A stretch of DNA of 64,000 bases from CADEDH01 sp050330635 (GTDB lineage: Bacteria; Actinomycetota; Acidimicrobiia; Acidimicrobiales; SZUA-35). Every line of letters begins with the position of its first letter. Position 1 is the first letter of the stretch. The stretch covers positions 3,178 through 67,177 of the forward strand of contig JBHJNQ010000001.1 of the NCBI GenBank assembly GCA_050330635.1, read 5' to 3'. This document shows positions 8,774-16,297 of this stretch, piece by piece. Position numbers and translations under genes: made by a program. Below the pieces are notes generated by a model that worked only from the letters and a program-made list of their open reading frames with translations, was not told where the DNA came from and did no database searches.

Positions 8774-9738
8774 CCGACCGACAGAAGATCCTGTTCATCG
8801 GGGGTCTGGGACGCTCCGGGTCGACCCTGATCGAGAAGCTGCTCAACGAGCTCGACCAGACCTTCGCCGTCGGGGAGACCGTCCACCTGTGGGAACGGGG
8901 GGTGGCGGCCGACGAGCGGTGCGGGTGCGGGGCCGCCTTCTCCCGCTGCGACCACTGGGAGGCCGTCGGCCAGGCCGCCTTCGGAGGCTGGGACCGCATC
9001 GATCTCGACGAGGTCATCGGACTCCGCTGGTCGGTGGACCGGACCCGGAGGCTGCCCGCCATCGTCCGGGCCCACCGCCGCGGACCGGATCGCCACCAAC
9101 GCCGCTACCTCGACCACCTCCGTCCCGTCCTGGTGGCGGCGGCGGACGTCGCCGGTGGCGCCGAGGTCCTGCTCGAGTCCTCGAAGCACCTCTCGACGGC
9201 GGCCCTGCTCGCCCTCGACCCGGCGCTCGACGTCCGTGTCCTCCACCTCGTGCGCGACCCCCGGGGTGTGGCCCACTCGTGGACCAAGCGGGTCGCCCGG
9301 CCCGAGGCCGACGGCGAGATCATGCCCATCTACCGGCCGGGCCGCACCGCCGCCCGCTGGGTGACCGACAACGCCGGGTTCGAGGCCTTGGGCCGCATCG
9401 TCCCCACCCTGACCCTGCGCTACGAGGACGCCCTCGCCGACCCGGTGGCCACCCTCCGGGCGGTCGCCGTCCTCGCCGGCCTCCGGCCCGAGGAGCTCGA
9501 CCTACGGTTCATCGACGGCACGACGGCCAGGCTGGCCACGCCCATGCACTCGGCGGCCGGCAACCCGCTGCGGTTCGGCTCGCCCGAGATCACCCTCCGC
9601 TGCGACGACGCCTGGCGTCGGGATCTCGCTCCAAGGCGGCGGCACCTGGTAACGGTCGTGACCGCTCCCCTCCTCGTCCGCCACCACTATCCGCTCGTGG
9701 TCGGCAGACCGGCACCACCCGGCCGTCCCGGCACCTGA
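8770..9738 (+). CDS. Sulfotransferase family protein (second of a coupled pair)
   Basis: 322-residue PAPS-dependent sulfotransferase. The phosphate loop is FIGGLGRSGSTLIEKLL and the 3'-phosphate-binding motif is HLVRDPRGVAHSW. A CGCG cluster (DERCGCGAAFSRC) about 50 residues in is typical of the actinobacterial Stf3-like branch, where the cysteines may bind metal or form disulfides. It overlaps the preceding sulfotransferase by 4 nt. Its last 149 nt overlap the convergent alkyltransferase-like gene, though only in that gene's non-conserved tail. No obvious acceptor-synthesis genes are adjacent. Confidence 0.85.
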   Translation: MTDRQKILFIGGLGRSGSTLIEKLLNELDQTFAVGETVHLWERGVAADERCGCGAAFSRCDHWEAVGQAAFGGWDRIDLDEVIGLRWSVDRTRRLPAIVRAHRRGPDRHQRRYLDHLRPVLVAAADVAGGAEVLLESSKHLSTAALLALDPALDVRVLHLVRDPRGVAHSWTKRVARPEADGEIMPIYRPGRTAARWVTDNAGFEALGRIVPTLTLRYEDALADPVATLRAVAVLAGLRPEELDLRFIDGTTARLATPMHSAAGNPLRFGSPEITLRCDDAWRRDLAPRRRHLVTVVTAPLLVRHHYPLVVGRPAPPGRPGT

Positions 9739-10000
9739 CCCCCTCGGCCTCCAGGCGGCGGGCGTGCTCGGCCGGGTCGTGGGGGATGAGGCGGCCCGAC
9801 GCCGTCACCACCCGCCACCAGGGCAGCCCCTCGACCCGGGCCAGGATGTTGCCGACGGCCCTGGCCGCCCCCGGGTAGCCGGCCTCGGCCGCCACCTCCC
9901 CGTAGCTCATCACGTCACCCGGACCGGTGGCCCGCAGCACGTCGACCACGGCCGCCTCGAACGGGGTCAGCGCACCGCCGTCGGGGGCACGACCGCTCAT
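9590..10000 (-). CDS. MGMT-like / alkyltransferase-like protein (ATL)
   Basis: 136 residues matching the DNA-binding domain of O6-alkylguanine-DNA alkyltransferase: VMSYGEVAAEAGYPGAARAVGNIL is the helix-turn-helix with the RAVG hinge. Where MGMT has PCHRV, this protein has PWWRV, so the alkyl-accepting cysteine is missing. That is the hallmark of ATL proteins, which bind O6-alkylguanine and recruit nucleotide excision repair. Homology ends near residue 100 (GRVVPVCRP). The last 36 residues are Gly/Arg-rich, lie over the 3' end of the sulfotransferase gene, and may be a run-on caused by a lost stop. GGAGGG precedes the ATG. Confidence 0.8.
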   Translation of the reverse strand: MSGRAPDGGALTPFEAAVVDVLRATGPGDVMSYGEVAAEAGYPGAARAVGNILARVEGLPWWRVVTASGRLIPHDPAEHARRLEAEGVRCRDGRVVPVCRPRADSGGGRGGERSRPLPGAAALERDPDARRRRSGG

Positions 10001-10057
10001 CGCATCTTCCCTCCGGCGGAGCCGCTCGGGGGCCGTGGACCCGGTCGACCCGGCCGC

Positions 10058-10948
10058 TCAGCCCGGCGGACGCTCAGCCCGGCGATCGGCCCACCAGGCG
10101 TCGAGGCGGTCGAACAGCTCGTCGTCGGGTAGCACCCCGTCCGTCCGTTTCAGCTCGAGGAGGAACGCCAGGGCGGCGCCGACGTCGGGCCCGCCGCCGA
10201 TACCGAGGTGGGCCATGACGGCCTGCCCGTCGATCTGAGCCCGCTCGGCCGCCTCGCGGTCGACGCGAGCGAGCCGGACGATTCGCCGCTCGAGATCGTC
10301 GATCTGACGTTGCAGGCGGTCGGCCTTGGCCCGGTTGCGGGTCGTGCAGTCACACCGCACCAGCTGGTTGAGGTGACCGAGGAGGGGCCCGGCGTCGCGG
10401 GCGTAGCGGCGAACGGCCGAGTCCGACCAGCCCTCGGCGTAGCCCTTGAACCGGCCGGACAGCCGGACCAGCTCGACCACGTCCTTGATCAGGGCCGCGT
10501 CGAACTCGAGCTCGCGGAGCCGGGCCCTGGTCATCTTGGCCCCGACGGCCTCGTGATGACGGAACGTAACCCCACCGTGGTCGAACGAGCGGGTGGCCGG
10601 CTTGCCGACGTCGTGGAACAGCGCGGCGAGGCGCACCGTGAGGTCATCTCCGGTCTTGGCCGTCACCGCGATCGTGTGGGCCAACACGTCCTTGTGGCGA
10701 TGGATCGGGTCTTGTTCCAGGCGGAGCGCCGGGAGCTCCGGGACGATCTCGGCCGCCAGCCCGGAATCGCACAGCGACCACAGCCCCTCGGTCGGGTCGG
10801 CCCCCGAGAGGGCGTCGATCAGGAGCCGGCGACGTTCGTCGACCGGGAGGTCGGTGGTCACCGCCAGCAGATGGCGCGAGGGGCGGTCATCGGTGGCCTC
10901 GCCGGTGTGGGCGCTGGTGGTGTGGGCGCTGGTGGTGTTGACGGTCAT
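10058..10948 (-). CDS. HD-domain protein resembling the C-terminal half of CCA tRNA nucleotidyltransferase
   Basis: 296 residues from the ATG chosen here (an in-frame alternative at 11035 adds 29 residues). The region RLEQDPIHRHKDVLAHTIAV, the HD pair in LAALFHDVGKP, FRHHEAVGA and the later VRCDCTTRNRAKADRLQ are laid out as in the HD and tRNA-body domains of actinobacterial PcnA (CCA-adding enzyme). The N-terminal nucleotidyltransferase domain, with its GGxVRD and DxD motifs, is absent. The protein therefore cannot add CCA by itself. It could be a stand-alone phosphohydrolase, a partner subunit or a relic; the frame is intact. A TSAHT repeat near the N-terminus comes from a 15-bp direct duplication around 10912-10940. 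Confidence 0.7.
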   Translation of the reverse strand: MTVNTTSAHTTSAHTGEATDDRPSRHLLAVTTDLPVDERRRLLIDALSGADPTEGLWSLCDSGLAAEIVPELPALRLEQDPIHRHKDVLAHTIAVTAKTGDDLTVRLAALFHDVGKPATRSFDHGGVTFRHHEAVGAKMTRARLRELEFDAALIKDVVELVRLSGRFKGYAEGWSDSAVRRYARDAGPLLGHLNQLVRCDCTTRNRAKADRLQRQIDDLERRIVRLARVDREAAERAQIDGQAVMAHLGIGGGPDVGAALAFLLELKRTDGVLPDDELFDRLDAWWADRRAERPPG

Positions 10949-11218
10949 GACGCGACGGGGAAGTCCGATCGGGTGGTCTTGCGGCGCCCCGACGCCGGCC
11001 GGCGGGGCGCAGCGGTCCAGCTTAGTGCCCGGCACCGGTCCATCGGCCAGCGGTTTCGGCCTGCCGGGCAGAAGGAGGGAATGAATCGACGACCTCGGGC
11101 CTTGAATTATCCGCGACTTTCCGCCCGCACCGCCCGTCGATCCTGTGACGCCCCGCCAGACCGAACCACGCAGTCGGCGCCATCACCTCGGCGGGTCCGC
11201 CGCAAAGGAACACACGCC

Positions 11219-11995
11219 ATGAAGACCGTATCCGCCGTCGTCGCCGGGGCGCTGCTGCTCGCCGCCGGCGTGCTCGCAGGCCAGTTGGGTCTGGTGTCGT
11301 TCAACGGTCCGTCGCTCCCACGCTTCGGCCGTGTCGATGTCGACCTCGCCCTTCCGGCCGAGGCCCGCATCGTGGCCGTCGAGCCGATCAGCCTCGATTG
11401 CCGGGCCCGGGTCCACGCCCGGGTCCCCGTCGTCGGTACCCGCGAGCACGAGGCGTTCGGGGTCATCTACCGCACCGATCGGGTTACCCTCGACGCCGTC
11501 GGCGACGTCGACACCTGCGTCGACGGCGCCGGCACCGACGTCACCCACCACCGCGACGGGACGACCGAGGTGGTGATCGACGGTGGGTCCATCCTGTTCG
11601 TCCGGCCCCGGGTCGACATGAACGCCACCGTCGACAGCCTCACGGTGGACAAGGGCCCGATCGGCAAGCTGACCGACTCCCTGCCCTGGGTCGACGACAA
11701 CCTCGGACTCACGCCCCTCGCCTACGCCTACGCCCAGAACGTGATCGGCAGCAGCGGCTGCACCGGCGTCGCCTACCAGGTGACCGAATCGATCCTGGTC
11801 GACGCCTACCGCCAGCAGTTCATCGACCAGGGCATCGACCCCGACCTGCTGGCGGTACGGATCGACGGCCAGCCCCGCTTCGACGAGCTCGACCCGGTCG
11901 ACAGCGGCGATGTGGCCCTGACGGTGGGCGACGGTGACGTGACCTGCGTCGTCGACGACGACGTCGGCGGTGCCGCCGTCCCCGGAGGCGTCTGA
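11219..11995 (+). CDS. Membrane-anchored protein of unknown function (possibly DUF4230-like)
   Basis: 258 residues. It has one N-terminal hydrophobic segment (residues 4-27, VSAVVAGALLLAAGVLAGQL) that is a signal anchor or uncleaved signal peptide, followed by a soluble extracytoplasmic domain rich in beta strands and aspartate. The central part (VRPRVDMNATVDSLTVDKG followed by an alpha-rich AYAYAQNVIG stretch) recalls DUF4230 proteins, but I would not claim membership firmly. Two cysteines (C60-region and C101-region) could pair. AAAGGA lies upstream of the ATG. The gene stands alone, divergent from the HD protein. Confidence 0.6.
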   Translation: MKTVSAVVAGALLLAAGVLAGQLGLVSFNGPSLPRFGRVDVDLALPAEARIVAVEPISLDCRARVHARVPVVGTREHEAFGVIYRTDRVTLDAVGDVDTCVDGAGTDVTHHRDGTTEVVIDGGSILFVRPRVDMNATVDSLTVDKGPIGKLTDSLPWVDDNLGLTPLAYAYAQNVIGSSGCTGVAYQVTESILVDAYRQQFIDQGIDPDLLAVRIDGQPRFDELDPVDSGDVALTVGDGDVTCVVDDDVGGAAVPGGV

Positions 11996-12096
11996 GCCGT
12001 CCGAGCGAAGCGGGTGCCCCTCTCGTGGGGGAAGGGATCGCCGGCGGAGGCGACCATCGGCCACACTCTGATCGTGACCTCCATCGGCCGACGGCG

Positions 12097-12519
12097 ATGA
12101 CACCCCCCGCCGCTGACGACCTGGTCGTCAACGACCACCTGATCATCCCGGCGTCCGAGCTCTCGTGGCGCTTCTCGACCTCGAGCGGGCCCGGGGGCCA
12201 GCACGCCAACACCGCCAACACCCGGGCCGAGGTCACCTTCGACGTCGATGCGTCGGCGGTGCTGACCGACGGCGACCGGCGGCGGCTGCGAACCCGATTC
12301 GGGCAACGGGTCAGCGTCGCCGCCGACGACACCCGGTCGCAGGCCCGTAACCGGGCCCTGGCCCGCGACCGGCTGGCGGCCCGGATGCGGGACGCCCTCG
12401 TGCGCCGGCCCAGGCGCCAGCCGACCAAGCCCAGCCGGGGGGCCCGGCAACGTCGGCTGGAGTCCAAGCGCCGCCGGGCTCGACTCAAGAGCGACCGGCG
12501 CCGGCCCCGGCTGGACTGA
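12097..12519 (+). CDS. arfB: Peptidyl-tRNA hydrolase ArfB-like ribosome rescue factor
   Basis: Class-I release-factor-like protein of about 140 residues. The catalytic GGQ lies in SGPGGQHANTANTR and positions water to hydrolyse peptidyl-tRNA in the ribosome. The C-terminus is the highly basic tail (KPSRGARQRRLESKRRR) that in ArfB (YaeJ) enters the empty mRNA channel of stalled ribosomes. No codon-recognition domain is present, so it acts independently of stop codons. The frame extends upstream to 12025, but the ATG at 12097 gives the usual N-terminus (LVVNDHLIIPASELSWRFS). Confidence 0.88.
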   Translation: MTPPAADDLVVNDHLIIPASELSWRFSTSSGPGGQHANTANTRAEVTFDVDASAVLTDGDRRRLRTRFGQRVSVAADDTRSQARNRALARDRLAARMRDALVRRPRRQPTKPSRGARQRRLESKRRRARLKSDRRRPRLD

Positions 12520-12578
12520 TGGCCGAGGATCGATGCTCGGAGCGGTGGAACGACGGGCGGGGCCGACGCCGGTGAAAC

Positions 12579-12584
12579 TAGGCT
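12579..12584 (+). promoter_or_regulatory. Leaderless -10 box of the MFS gene
   Basis: TAGGCT sits 6 nt before the ATG at 12591, giving a transcript that starts at the start codon. Confidence 0.45.
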
Positions 12585-12590
12585 CCGAGG

Positions 12591-13871
12591 ATGACGCTCG
12601 TCGATCCACCGGGCACCATCCGCTCGGGGGTGGGGCAGGCGGGCCCGGCCGCCACCGTCGGTGGGTCCGCCCTCCTCGCCTGGTTCACCGGTGCCCACCT
12701 CGTGAACGACTTCAACGCCCTGATGCTCCCGGCGTTCCTACCGGCCATGACCGACGAGTTCGGCCTCACCTATCTCCAGCTCGGGATACTGTCGCTCGCC
12801 TTCACCATCCTGTCCGGGCTCCTGCAGGTGTTCGCCGGTCACCACGCCGACCGTCACGGCCGACGCCGACGGGCCCTCGCCTTCGGGTTCACGGTCACCG
12901 CCGTCGGCTTCGTGGCCATGGGTCTGTCACCGACCTTCGTCGTGCTGGTGGCGGCCAGCCTCCTCTGCGGGTTGGGAGCGTCGACCTACCACCCTCAGGC
13001 CACGGCCGTGCTGGTGAACGCCTACCCCGGTGAGCGGGGCCGGACGATGGGGATCCACGGTTGGGGCGGATCGGTGGGCACGTTCATCGCTCCCCTCGGG
13101 GTGGCGGTGCTGGTGACGGCCGTCGGATGGCGGCCGGCCCTGTTCGTCCTCGCCGTGCCCAGCGTCGTGGTCGCCCTCCTGCTGCGGGCCCGCTTGGGCG
13201 AGTCGGCGCCGAACCCGACGGCCCGTCTCCGGGGCGGGATCACCGGCGAGGTCTGGCTGCTGGCGGTCACCTTCGGCCTGCTGTCGATGGTGATCCGGGG
13301 CTTCCTCACCTTCCTCCCCACCTTCCTCGTCGAGCGCGGCTCGTCGCTGTCGGAGGCCGGTCTGCTGACCACGTTGATCCTCGTGGTCGGCCTGGTGGCC
13401 CAACCCCTGGGCGGCATCATGTTCGATCGGCTGGGAGGGCGGACCGTGTTCGTCGGGGCTGGGGTGGCCACCAGCGTCAGCCTCGGGGCCTTCGCCGTGA
13501 CGTCGGGGTGGCTGCTGCTGGTGACGATCGCCGCCGTGGCCTTCTTCGTGTTCGCCATGTTCCCGGTGTCGTTGGCCATGGGCAGCGAGCTCTCCGGGGT
13601 GGAGCGGACCGGTATCGGCGTCGGCATCGTCTTCGGTATCTCGGGCCTGGCGTCCGCCGCGGTGCAACCGCTGCTGGGGGCCGTGGCCGACCGGACCAGC
13701 CTCCACGTCGCCCTCTCGCTGCTGGTGGTGGCATCGCTGGTGTCGGCGGTGCTGGCCCGATGGCTGCCCGGGAACTCGTCCGGTCAGGTGCCGTCGGCAC
13801 CGGTGGTCCAACCGGTGGTCGAGCCCGTGGCGACATCGATGACCGCAACCCTTGGAGGCCCCCGTGGATGA
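12591..13871 (+). CDS. Major facilitator superfamily transporter (FSR-like)
   Basis: 426-residue, 12-helix secondary transporter of the inner membrane. The loop between helices 2 and 3 reads AGHHADRHGRRR, the classical MFS motif A (GxxxDrxGRR). CGLGASTYHPQATAVLVNAY and the later symmetrical half resemble the fosmidomycin-resistance (FSR) branch of drug and metabolite exporters. The N-terminus is leaderless. The C-terminal 35 residues are a soluble proline/valine tail. The stop overlaps the start of the amidase gene by 8 nt, so carrier and amidase are one operon; the carrier could move the amide substrate or its product. Confidence 0.85.
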   Translation: MTLVDPPGTIRSGVGQAGPAATVGGSALLAWFTGAHLVNDFNALMLPAFLPAMTDEFGLTYLQLGILSLAFTILSGLLQVFAGHHADRHGRRRRALAFGFTVTAVGFVAMGLSPTFVVLVAASLLCGLGASTYHPQATAVLVNAYPGERGRTMGIHGWGGSVGTFIAPLGVAVLVTAVGWRPALFVLAVPSVVVALLLRARLGESAPNPTARLRGGITGEVWLLAVTFGLLSMVIRGFLTFLPTFLVERGSSLSEAGLLTTLILVVGLVAQPLGGIMFDRLGGRTVFVGAGVATSVSLGAFAVTSGWLLLVTIAAVAFFVFAMFPVSLAMGSELSGVERTGIGVGIVFGISGLASAAVQPLLGAVADRTSLHVALSLLVVASLVSAVLARWLPGNSSGQVPSAPVVQPVVEPVATSMTATLGGPRG

Positions 13872-15291
13872 CCTGGCGTTCCGACCTGCCACCGAACTGG
13901 CGGCCGCCGTCCGCAGCCGCCAGGTCTCGAGCCGCGAGCTCCTGGCCCTCTACCTGGACCGCATCGAACGGTACAACGAGGTGCTCAACGCCGTCGTCAC
14001 CCTCGACGGCGACCGGGCGATGGAGGAGGCCACGGCCGCCGATCAGGTCCTGATGGGCGGAGGCCCGGTCGGGCCCCTCCACGGCCTTCCGGTGACGATC
14101 AAGGACGCCCTCGAGGTGGCGGGGATGCGGGCCACCGGTGGGGCGGTGGAGCTGATGAACCACGTGCCCGACACGACGGCCCCGGCGGTGGCGAGGCTGA
14201 TCGACGCCGGGGCCATCGTGTTCGGTAAGACGAACCTCCCCCGGTGGTCGGGCGACGGCCAGTCGTACAACGAGATGTTCGGCGTCACCAACAACCCGTG
14301 GGACACGACCCGGACGCCGGGCGGCTCATCGGGAGGGGCGGCGGCGGCGGTGGCGGCCGGACTCACGAGCTTCGAGGTCGGGACCGACATCGGGGGCTCG
14401 ATCCGCATACCCAGCCACTTCACGGGAGTGTGGGGCCACAAGCCCAGCTTCGGGACCGTGCCCGGGCTCGGGTACCTCGACGGTCCGCAGGGGGGAACGG
14501 CGGAGGCCGACAACAACGTGCTGGGTCCGCTGGCCCGCTCCGCCGCCGACCTCGAGCTGCTCTATGGGGTGATGAGCGGTCCCTCACCGCTCGACGAGCC
14601 GGGGTGGCGTCTCCAGCTCCCCCCGCCCCGCCACGACGACCTCCGGAACTATCGGGTGGCGGCGTGGCTCGACGACGAGGCGTGCCCGGTCGACGGGGAG
14701 ATGCTGGTCGTGCTCGACCGGACGGTGGCGGCGCTCGAGGCGGCCGGGGTCAGCGTCGACCGCAACGCCCGACCCGACCTCGACCTGGCCACGGCGTCCC
14801 GTCTCGGCAAGCAGCTTATCGTGGCCGCCACCTCGGTGTCGCTGGCGACCGACGACATCGAGGAACTGGCCGAGCGGTCGAAGGGCGGGGCCGCACTGGT
14901 GCTACGTCACCATGCCTGGCTCGAACGCGACCGGGCCCGGCGAGCGCTGCGAGCCGTGTGGGACGAGTTCTTCACCGAGTTCGACCTGCTCCTGTGCCCG
15001 GTGACGGTGGGCGCGGCGTTCCCCCACGCCACCGACCGGGACTGGTCGGCGCGCTCGCTGGTCGTCGACGGCGACGAGCGACCCTATACCGACCTTCTTA
15101 CGTGGACGGCCCTCATCGGCATGGCCTACCTGCCCGTCACCACGCCACCATTGGGAACGACGGTGTCGGGGTTGCCGTCCAGCGTGCAGGTGGTAGCCCC
15201 CTACCTCCACGACCGGATGGCCATCGACGGGGCCCGCCAGATCGCCGAACTCGCCGGCGGTGGCTACACCCCACCCCCCGCCGTCGCCTGA
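13864..15291 (+). CDS. Amidase (amidase signature family)
   Basis: Ser-cisSer-Lys amidohydrolase of about 475 residues, full length. Lysine of the triad is in PVTIKDALE. The glycine/serine signature runs through TPGGSSGGAAAAVAAGL and GTDIGGSIRIPS, giving the cis-serine and the nucleophilic serine. Related enzymes hydrolyse aryl- or fatty-acid amides; the substrate here is not determined. The start is taken at GTG 13864 because GGAGG at 13854-13858 precedes it. An in-frame TTG at 13852 is possible. It overlaps the end of the MFS carrier gene. Confidence 0.9.
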   Translation: MDDLAFRPATELAAAVRSRQVSSRELLALYLDRIERYNEVLNAVVTLDGDRAMEEATAADQVLMGGGPVGPLHGLPVTIKDALEVAGMRATGGAVELMNHVPDTTAPAVARLIDAGAIVFGKTNLPRWSGDGQSYNEMFGVTNNPWDTTRTPGGSSGGAAAAVAAGLTSFEVGTDIGGSIRIPSHFTGVWGHKPSFGTVPGLGYLDGPQGGTAEADNNVLGPLARSAADLELLYGVMSGPSPLDEPGWRLQLPPPRHDDLRNYRVAAWLDDEACPVDGEMLVVLDRTVAALEAAGVSVDRNARPDLDLATASRLGKQLIVAATSVSLATDDIEELAERSKGGAALVLRHHAWLERDRARRALRAVWDEFFTEFDLLLCPVTVGAAFPHATDRDWSARSLVVDGDERPYTDLLTWTALIGMAYLPVTTPPLGTTVSGLPSSVQVVAPYLHDRMAIDGARQIAELAGGGYTPPPAVA

Positions 15292-15316
15292 ACACGGCCC
15301 GGGCCGGATCGTCCTC

Positions 15317-16198
15317 TCAGGACGATCCGACGTGGTTGACGGCGAGCTCGTGGTCGGGGTCGCCGGCGATCCGGGTGTGCCACATGATTCGAGGCTGGGT
15401 CATGTCGAACGGGGTGCCCCGGTGCATGAGGCGGCGGTTGTCCCACACGACGGCATCGCCCACCTCCCACTGGTGGTGGTGGATGCGGGGCGGCTGGCAC
15501 GCCCACTCGTTGAGCTCGTCGATGAGCCGCTCCGACTCGTCGGCGTCCATGCCGACGATGCCGTAGGCGTGGCGCCCGAGGAGCAGGTTGGGCCGGCCGG
15601 TGACGGGGTGGATCTTGACCACGGGCCGCAGCGACGGCTCGAGGTCGTGGAGGCCGTATTGGTCGTAGCCCCCGGCGGCGTTGCGGGCCGGCAGGTAGCC
15701 GGCCCGGCCCTGGCTGTAGTGGAGGGAGTGATAGGCCCGGAGGCCGTCGAGTCGGGCCTTCGTCGCCTCGTCGAGGGCCTCGTAGGCGGCCCGCATGTCG
15801 GCCCAACCGGTGGCGGCACCCTCGGTCGGCACCACCTCGGCGCTGAACACGGCCCCCTTGGCCTGCAGCGGCATGTAGGTCGAGTCGTGGTGCCAGCCCT
15901 CGTTGCCCCGCAGGCTCTTCACCGCATCGTTGTCGGGGTCGCTCAGGACCTCACCGGTCTTGCGGACATTGCTGATGGGGGTGGCTGCGAACTCGAGGGC
16001 GCCGAAGCGCTCGGCGAAGGCGTTCTGCTGGTCGGTGGTGAGGAACACCCCGGGGAAGATCAGCAGTGCGTACTCGATCCAGGCGTCGTAGAGCTGGCGC
16101 CAGGTGGCGTCGTCGAGCTCGGTCAGGTCGACGCCGCGTACGACGGCGCCGAAGGTGGCGTCGAGTGGTTGGAGTTCGAACGTGGTGTCGACCGGCAT
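15317..16198 (-). CDS. TauD/TfdA family alpha-ketoglutarate-dependent dioxygenase
   Basis: Non-heme Fe(II)/2-oxoglutarate dioxygenase of about 293 residues. The iron ligands are seen in GWHHDSTYMP (HxD) and in the distal HRGTPFD, with the 2-oxoglutarate-binding arginine shortly after (RIMWHTRI). It hydroxylates an unactivated carbon, releasing succinate and CO2; family substrates include taurine and aryloxyacetates such as 2,4-D. The ATG at 16198 is preferred (VDTTFELQPLDATFGAVVRGVDL is the normal N-terminus). A TAGAAT -10 candidate lies about 40 nt upstream. It stands alone between two convergent or unrelated units. Confidence 0.9.
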   Translation of the reverse strand: MPVDTTFELQPLDATFGAVVRGVDLTELDDATWRQLYDAWIEYALLIFPGVFLTTDQQNAFAERFGALEFAATPISNVRKTGEVLSDPDNDAVKSLRGNEGWHHDSTYMPLQAKGAVFSAEVVPTEGAATGWADMRAAYEALDEATKARLDGLRAYHSLHYSQGRAGYLPARNAAGGYDQYGLHDLEPSLRPVVKIHPVTGRPNLLLGRHAYGIVGMDADESERLIDELNEWACQPPRIHHHQWEVGDAVVWDNRRLMHRGTPFDMTQPRIMWHTRIAGDPDHELAVNHVGSS

Positions 16199-16297
16199 GG
16201 GGCCCCCTGCGAGCACTCGGCTGTCGACAGTGGATTCTACCGGAGGGTTCACGACCGGTCGATGTGAGGTCGGCGCCGGGCGCCGTCGAGGTGAGGA

